Shown piece by piece: positions 10,465 to 18,100 of a stretch of DNA of 21,151 nt. The stretch is from Brugia malayi (Eukaryota; Nematoda; Chromadorea; Rhabditida; Onchocercidae): the NCBI RefSeq assembly GCF_000002995.4, contig NW_025062377.1:1-21151 (forward strand), given 5' to 3'. A program made the position numbers and the translations under genes. The notes under the pieces were generated by a model. The model saw nothing but the letters and a program-made list of their open reading frames with translations, was not told the origin of the DNA and ran no database searches. Positions within the stretch are counted from its first letter, which is position 1; every line of letters starts with the position of its first letter.

Positions 10465-13400
10465 TTACGATCTATGGCCTTCTATTTTTCGTTTTTCAAG
10501 TATTTTAGTTATTTCGGAGAATTCACGATCCAATTTATGCTTTTCTCGATCTGGAGCACTTTTTCTTGTTTTCCGTCCATCATTTGTTTTCACTCCGAAC
10601 TGATACGCCGCTCTGGAACGCAAATCAAAATATCAAATCGAGACCGTTTAATATGCTTCACAAAGGGACGTGATGTGGCTCATATAAATAATGATACAAT
10701 AATATAATTACGCTAAGAACTGCCTAAAGATCTAAGGTCTTTCGAGTGACTATGACTATAAGAAAGTATCTTTAACTTGCTGCAAATATAGGATATTAAT
10801 GGATTTTTTCCTACTTCAGGATTTTCAAATGTCCTACTTTAAATTTAACTTCAGGCATGTCTTACTTCGGCATAGCTTCTTTCGATTCCATATACTTTTC
10901 ATAGTCTTCGTGATCCTCGAAATCCCAACGTTTCACTGGACCTCGTCTATTTCCCTGTAAAAAACAAAAGTTTAAGAGTCTTTCTATTTAAATCACCTCA
11001 CATATGGAATTTTAGGCGTCTTTATACTAATTCCAGATATGACTATATGATCAATCAACAGATAAACGGAAACATAAAATGCAAGCATCTCATTTTTACT
11101 AACCATATCCATTTTTGAATAATCAGCTTCGTCATCGCTTTCTCCCGCAGCTTCATACATACCACCCGGATAGCATTCAGCATAACCTTCTGTTTCCATA
11201 GGCACTCTTTTTTTCTTTTCAGATGGTGCATCATTCTCAACCAATTTCACTACTTCTCGACGTTCACCTCGTCTTTCGTCGTCCCGCGTACGACGTTCCC
11301 GATCTCGATCCCGATCTCTTCCCCTTTCGTAATCACGATTCCTGTCACGATCGCGATTCCTATCTCTGTCACGATCCGGTTCGCGATCATCGAAGTATCT
11401 GAATTTAAAATGTTAACTTATATATGCGTTATAACATTTCAAATGTTAACATACGACATTACCGTAAAAATTGAAAAAGTTAACACACATTAGTCTTTTA
11501 TTTAATCAAAATCTCAATCCGCCTCTTGATCTCTTTCCATATGATTTTAAATCGGTTTCAAAAAACAATGAACAAAGATATATCAATAAGACGAATAACA
11601 AGAAATAAATCCTTATTTCAGTTAATTACTTCTCGACGATGAAAGAGGATTACCTCACTTGAAAGTAATGTATTGTTTAAAAAAAAAAAACGTAAAATAC
11701 ACTACTTCAAAACAGTGGTAAATTGATACAAAAATATAAACTGCATGGGAGAAAAGAATGACGATACATCAACACTTACGAAGAAGGTTTTAAACGTTTC
11801 CGATCCCGATCACGTCTTTCTCGATCACGATCATTTCTGGAAGCAGCGTAATCACGCTGATCGTCAAATATTGGTTGTGAAGCTATCTTAGTATGCTCAT
11901 CGTTCGTACCTTCAGTTTTTTTCTTTTTCTTCTGTGTATCGGCGCGCAAATATGATAGAACTTGTGTGAGTTTCTGAAAATTTAGGACAGTTGGAAAAAA
12001 CTAGGTTAAATAATTGCCCTTTATTACGACAAAATTAAGTACCTGAATAAGCATATTGCTGGTGTTGATATCATGAGTACTTTCTGTTGCGGGACAATCA
12101 TGAACAGAACGTAGCAATGTAGTAGGCAAATCATTATCTTCCTCCTCCAGATCAATGACGTAAGCCATACGACCCTTCCTAAATTTCAATTATAACATTA
12201 AAAAAAATTGTGAAAAAAAAATTAAAACAATAAGGGATAAAATATAGCAACAGTCTTGCCTGAATAATTCATTACACGCAGGAAGTTCATTCTGAAACAA
12301 TGCTCGATGAATGTTTCGAACCATTCGATTATCTGATTGTGGCTCGCCTTTCTGACTGTCTTTCTAGAACATGGAAAAGATCAGAAAATTCACCAAATTT
12401 TCAGTATATTTCGAAAGAATGAAGTAAAGTGTAACAAGAAAAATTATTTTATGGTGAAACTTTTCTTTTTTTATTTGCAGTTAATTTAAGCACATTGTAT
12501 TTGAAAAAAAAAAAAGACAAAAAAAAAAAAAACAAAAAAACAAAGAAAAGACTAGCATATGCAAGAAAGAAATAAACACAAATACATAAAAACCTATAAT
12601 GTTATGACTTACATTATATTGTGATTCCAATACTTCATCACTTTTCTGTTCTCTCATAGCTATTTCTGAACGAACTTTATGCAGCAATGAATAGTCCAAA
12701 CCTTTCACTAAATGAGTATGCTCCATATCACCACCAAGATATTTACTTTCCTGCAGATTTATTCCATACATTCATTACGATTTACGAGCTTGTAACTTTC
12801 CATCACATTGCATTTTATTGCTTCAATAACAAAAGATGAAGATTCTTGCAAAAAAATCTCTAAACATCTCAGAAACTTGGAATAAAAATTAAGCAGTAAA
12901 TTACCTGAATTGCCTGTTTCCTACGTTGTGCTGCATCAACTGTTGCCCTTACATCACCAGGTACTGCTCGGTATGCATTATTTGCATGTAAATCATCAAT
13001 AGTATCATCTTTTCCAACTCCCTTTCGTCTTTCTTCCGCTCGGTCACGATAATTTTTTAAAATCTCATTTAAATTTGATGGTCCTGTAACACCAATTTTT
13101 TTTGCTTTATATGCCAGAAGCGATGTGAAATCATTAATAAATGATCCAAACAAGGATTAGTTAATTTTGCAATCTTATATCGCTTCAACTGACAGAATTA
13201 ATATATTTATACAAACCAAAAATATCGTCTTCGTCATCAATACTACTCCGTTCCCTTTGTTTCTTGGCCTTGGTACCTGTATTGTGGCTTCTTTTCGAAC
13301 TGAAAGCAAAATATATTTGTTGTGTAGTTTTGAGTAACCAAACGGTTTACTCATTCAAAATAATCCTTCGACTATCGTTTCATAAACAAATACAAGGAAT

Positions 13401-13777
13401 TATGATATTAACCAGTAACAAAATACAAACTCTTTTCTCTGTCTGACATCTGCTTTTTTTTTTTTGTCTTGACCTTTCCTTCTAACTGATAGATAGTTAG
13501 AAGAAGTATGTTAACAAAATAACTAACTCAACAGCTTGTCGATGGCTGAATGAATGAGTAGTTTGTGTCTGTGGCCCTCCATTTGCATTTGTGTTTGTTT
13601 GAGCTACCTTCTTCGTCAAAAGTTGGCGAAAATCTTCATTACGTAACGTTGCCATGGTCCCATTTCGTCTAAATGAATAACACAGTCAGTAATTTTTTAA
13701 TTATGCTTCAATAAGAAAAAAAAACTTTACCCAGTTGAGGATGAAGTGCCCAAAAGCTCTTTCAAATCTGTTTCCAT
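10465..13777 (-). CDS. smu-2: RED/IK family splicing factor (SMU-2 homologue), 11 exons
   Basis: Nuclear spliceosome-associated protein; RED/IK pairs with SMU1 in pre-B/B complex assembly, and SMU-2 affects alternative splicing in C. elegans (family knowledge). Exons on the minus strand: 13777-13731, 13668-13528, 13299-13217, 13083-12905, 12750-12613, 12363-12260, 12178-12043, 11973-11780, 11398-11104, 10954-10866, 10612-10465. The lengths sum to 1554, giving 517 residues plus stop, near human IK (about 557). Family signatures in order: NYRDRAEERRKG; NNAYRAVPGDV; KYLGGDMEHTHLVKGLDYSL; GRMAYVIDLEEEDNDLPTTL; KLTQVLSYL; an Arg-Asp repeat in exons 8-9; GYAECYPGG; ADYSKMDM; RWDFEDHEDYEKYM; and a C-terminal AAYQFGVKTNDGRKTRK. 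No frame shift is needed. The start ATG gives METDLKELLGTSSS after a strong upstream acceptor. The exon 3/4 junction is uncertain. Confidence 0.93.
12258..12259 (-). other. Non-canonical GC donor of a RED/IK intron
   Basis: Exon 6 ends TTC-AG and is followed by GCAAGA; the acceptor ATTTAG lies at 12179-12184. Joining gives LFR-KGRMAYV in phase with the conserved RED motif, and there is no GT in the right phase nearby. GC-AG introns are a known minor class handled by the major spliceosome. Confidence 0.75.
12504..12555. repeat. A-rich low-complexity tract inside a RED/IK intron
   Basis: Several A runs separated by single C or G bases, in the intron between exons 5 and 6 (12612-12364). On the transcribed strand this is a pyrimidine-rich tract far upstream of the acceptor. 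Confidence 0.8.
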
Positions 13778-13805
13778 AGGTGAGGTAATTCAGTGATAAT
13801 AGTTT

Positions 13806-13820
13806 CTGAAAGAAGAATGA
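13806..13820 (-). promoter_or_regulatory. Probable spliced-leader acceptor of the RED/IK mRNA
   Basis: On the minus strand a pyrimidine-rich CATTCTTCTTTCAG ends at 13806, 28 bases before the start codon, with no upstream ATG in between. This matches nematode trans-splice acceptors; a cis intron in the 5' UTR is the alternative. Confidence 0.5.
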
Positions 13821-14645
13821 TTATTTTAACAAGCGTAAACATACGTGAACTCACAATTATGTAAAGTCCAATACAAACTTTAGCAACTTCACAGCAAATT
13901 CAGCATTAGGTTGAAATTTCAAACATCACAGAGAAAAAAAATGAGATGAGAAAGTTCACAAATGTGAGAGAGCATTACAAGTGAAAAGAAGCATACGAAA
14001 CACATGAAGAAAATGTTGGCTACTAGTTTTGAAACCTTCAGTAACTCTTCACTTTTGAGATTTAGTTTATGCTACACGTACAATATTAAGAGTATCAGAC
14101 AACGATAGTAGAAGTAATATTATTGACATGAGAAAAAAACATTTCAACATAGACAGTGGGTTTTAATAGTGAGTTGGTAGAAGTGAATTAAAGATTGGAG
14201 AGAGATTACGCAATCGGAAGAGATTATGACGATTGATGGATGATGAAAATAGCGAATGTTATTGGTGGTAAGAGATGGAAAGGTTAATTAATTAATTAGT
14301 TAAATAAAAGGAACAAATTAATAGACTTTCTGAAGAGAAATAGCAGAATTCGGGATGGTAAACATAATCCGAGAATACTTCTAAATGTATGTATTCTGCA
14401 TGATGCGTCAATGGTATACAATTTGCGCCTAAATTAATGAAATAGGAAATGTACTATAATTGAATTGAATTAAATAAGCAATAGTTTTGATTTTCGTTCT
14501 AAGAAATTTTTGAAAAGATTTTCTTTTCTTTTTTTTTTTTTTTTTGATCAATCAAATTTCTTCCTTTTAGTGCTATTTAACGAACACTCTAATCGATCAA
14601 AATATATGCAATAATCAATACTAACATCAAATTATATAAATAATC
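13821..14645. other. Upstream flank of RED/IK, between it and the retrotransposon
   Basis: About 0.8 kb of AT-rich sequence without an open frame of note. It presumably contains the RED/IK promoter, but no specific element is recognised. It ends abruptly at the TG of the 5' LTR. Confidence 0.55.
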
Positions 14646-15140
14646 TGTCGCGGATTTTAATATCGCGATCTAAAAATATGAGTTGCAAATTGTAGTAAAG
14701 ATATCTACGTAATTTCCGCAAATAATGCTTATACTTCGGACTCTTTGTTTCCAAATTTATGCTTCTACATATTGAAACAATTTACATCGTTCTTTGTTAG
14801 CAATCCTTACAATCATGAGGATATCTACATTGTTCTTTGTTAGCTATCATAATCATGCGGTTATCTAATAAGCTCTTTATTAGCAACTGGTGCCCATGCA
14901 AGCACCTCCTCTCCTTTGTTTGGATCATTGTCTAACATCAATGTAGATTTTATAACCATACTATTGTCAATTAGATCAGTTTTAAAAATCATCCAATCCT
15001 CCGAATCAGTTTTATTCAATTGTTGCCCAAATATTTAGCTGGCATCCAACACATCTCCCTGACATCAAACTTCTCCCCCGAATAACAATTTAACCAAATC
15101 ATAAAGGTTGTTTCCATAAAACATTTTTGCTTCCACTACA
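14646..15140 (+). repeat. 5' LTR (495 bp)
   Basis: Starts TGTCGCGG and ends CCACTACA. It contains a TCGCG/CGCGA inverted repeat at its left end (14648-14668) and three imperfect direct repeats of about 42 bp beginning near 14784, 14827 and 14869, each with TTCTTTGTTAG or a variant. A TATA-like TTTTATAA lies at 14947-14954. There is no canonical AATAAA, so the R region and poly(A) site cannot be placed. Confidence 0.95.
14947..14954 (+). promoter_or_regulatory. TATA-like element in the 5' LTR
   Basis: TTTTATAA in the middle of the LTR, in the direction of gag-pol transcription. It could set the U3/R border. It is weak evidence in an AT-rich sequence; the same motif is present in the 3' LTR. 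Confidence 0.25.
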
Positions 15141-15144
15141 ATTT

Positions 15145-15162
15145 TGGTGCCACGAGCCGGGA
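15145..15162 (+). other. Primer binding site of the retrotransposon
   Basis: TGGTGCCACGAGCCGGGA lies 4 bases after the LTR end. TGG pairs with the universal CCA tRNA end, and the rest implies a tRNA 3' end of GTGGCACCA preceded by CCCGGCTC. I do not assign the tRNA by name. It ends one base before the Gag-Pol ATG. Confidence 0.75.
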
Positions 15163-15163
15163 C

Positions 15164-18100
15164 ATGTCCGACAGTATAAGAAAAGGAAGCGAATTATCGA
15201 AGTCGAGAACTCTAGAACTTCTTAAAGAAGCAAGTGAACTCGATCTGACCTCCCCGTCTCAAACACTATCACGAGGGGAACTTCAGCATCAATACGAAAT
15301 TAAATTGCGAATCGTCAAGGAGAAGATCGCACATCTCGAATATTATGCTGGGTTACTCGAAACAGCTAATCAAAATTGGCTGGATAATATTCAGAGCTTG
15401 ACAATAGCAACGAGGAGAAAGGAAGAGGAGACGAAATACGCCAATATGGTTGACGATCCACAAGGTATTTTAAGTTTAATCACTAGAACAAGAGAAACTA
15501 TTATTACCCTTAAAATACATACTGATGAATATTGCTCGGTACTACAACATTTAAAACAAGAAGAGGTCAAAGAATCATTTCCAAAGAATAGTATGATTCA
15601 CACAAATCAAGCAGAAATAAAACTTCCTCAATTACCACTAATAACGTTTAGTGGGGATCCAAAATTGTGGAGGCAATTTTGGTGTAGTTTCAAGGCAGCA
15701 GTCCATGAGCAAAGCATCCCAGATATTCAAAAGTTAAACTATCTGATATCATGTCTTAAAGGAGATGCTTTGTTATCTGTAAGAGGTTATGATATAGCGC
15801 CAGAAAACTACGATGTTATAATAGGTTTACTAAAAGAGAAATATGGTAAACCTTTCCTTATAAAGAAATCACTCTACAACGAGTTGAATACCATCAAAAA
15901 AAATGACCGAGAGTGGAAAGCAACCATAGAAGCCATGGAGAGAACATTTCGACAACTGGAAGCTATAGGTGAAAATTTAGAGCATTCAAGCATCGAAATT
16001 ACAATTGAAAATAAACTACCAGCGTGGATAATTGATAAATTATACCAATTGAAAGAGGATTCGACGAGTTGGTCAGTTAAGGATATCCGGCAGTACCTGA
16101 CAAAACTAGTTCTAAGAAATGAAGAAGTTGCTAGAAGTCAAGCAGACACAAGGGAGAAGAAAACAAACAAAAATAATGTTAGAGGCGAAACGTCAGCTTT
16201 CGCCACAATCAACCAAACAAAGGGAGATAATACAATCAAATCAAAAAAGGTTCCAGGAAAAATTTCTATAAATGGGAAAAGGAAACCATGCGTATTTTGC
16301 AATAAGGACCACTGGAACAATGAATGTAACATCTATCCCACTCTCAAACTCCGGATGGAACGTTTGAGAGAAATCACTGCATGTTTCAAATGTTTACGAA
16401 AAGGACATGCAACAAGTGATTGTAAAAAAGGGAAACCTTTGTGTTTCCATTGTAAAAGTCCACACAATACAGCACTGTGTCCCAACAACTACAAGGAACT
16501 CACGCAAGCAGTGGATTCCAACAAAGAAAGGTTGGGTTCAGTCACAATCGCTAACTCCATTACCGAAAAAGGAAATCAATGGAAAAGGCGAACCTTACTG
16601 TTATGTAAGGAAATAAATGTAACCAATCCAAATCGCCCAAAAATCCAACAAAAGGCTTTAATTCTATTCGATATTGGTTCTCAATTATCGTTCATATCAA
16701 AGGATTTGGCTTATCGATTGAATCTACAAGAAACTAACGAGATGGAAATAAAAATTGCTTCATTTGGTGATAAGACGCCAAAAACGTGTATCACTACTAA
16801 AACTGAAATCGGAGTAAAAATTGGAAATAAAGAAATAATCCGATTAGATGTAATAACAGTTAACCACTTGACGAATGAATTGCAAGTAGTTAATCTAAAC
16901 AAAAAGGAATTGTTGATGATAGACAAACGAAATCAGTTTAGTAATTTCAAAAACAAATGGAAACAACCGGACATACTCATAGGTGCGGATCACTTCTTCA
17001 AGTTTATCCAGTTTGACCAAGCAGAGAACTTAAAATCAGGATTTTCATTGATCCATACAAAGGTTGGACCTATAATAGCTGGAAGTGGGTATATAAATGA
17101 AATACACGACAGTATTTCAGAAACCACATCAGTAAGTCCGATTTCTCAAGTCAATGCCGTCAATATTCCAGACTTAGATCACTTTTGGAAACTGGAAATA
17201 ATGGGTATACAAGACAAAATAAACTCTGACAATGATGAAAAAGCATTGCAGCAATTTAAACAAACTATCACTAGGGACAAGGGAAGATATCAAGTTTGTT
17301 GGCCTTGGAAAGATTCAAAGAACAAACTAAGCGATAATTTCGGACTTTGCCTTGGAAGATTAAAGTCGTTAATTAGGAGGCTTCAAATGAAACCTCAATT
17401 ACTAAGTCGATACAATCAAACTATTGAAGAACAACTCAATTCCAATATAATTGAGAAAGTGTCATCGGAAATGAATGAAGTTGGTATTATTCATTATCTG
17501 CCTCATCACGAAGTAATAACACCAAATAAAACCACGACAAATCTGAGGATAGTTTATGATGCATCAGCTCATTGTAAAGGAATGAAAAGTTTAAATGATG
17601 TTTTATATCGGGGACCAATAACACTCCCTGATTTGGTTGGAGTTTTGCTACGTTTCCGTACAATGAAAAATGTAATAATAGCAGACGTAGAAAAGGCGTT
17701 CTTGCAAATAGAATTGCATCCAACAGATAGAAACTGCACTCGATTTCTTTGGTTGAAAGACATTCGAAGTCCAGTTAACGAAGAAAACGTAAGTTGTTAC
17801 CGTTTCCAACGAGTTCCATTTGGAATTGTATCATCTCCATTTTTATTGTCCGCTACACTCAATTATCATTTGGAAACTTGTAAAAGCAAAATCGCACTCG
17901 AGTTAAGGAAAAATCTCTATGTCGATAACATTATAATACCAACCAAAGGAACCAACGAAGCTCTTTCCAATTATAAGGAAATTAAAATTATATTCAATGA
18001 AGCATCAATGAATGTACGGGAATTTCTCTCTAACGACCAAGAAGTCAATGAAAAACTTCCGGTACAAGATCGAGCAGAGGTAAGTTCAATTAAAAAAATT

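Noticed and set aside
10864..10866. TAA after EAMPK as the RED/IK stop codon
   Set aside because: It overlaps a GTAAGA donor, and the exon at 10612-10465 supplies the conserved C terminus in the right phase.
14640..14646. Shifting LTR borders by a few bases to obtain a target-site duplication
   Set aside because: LTR similarity ends sharply at TG and CA on both sides; shifting gives no matching flanks.
16138..17763. Minus-strand frames inside gag-pol
   Set aside because: Shadows of the 1811-residue frame with no features of their own.
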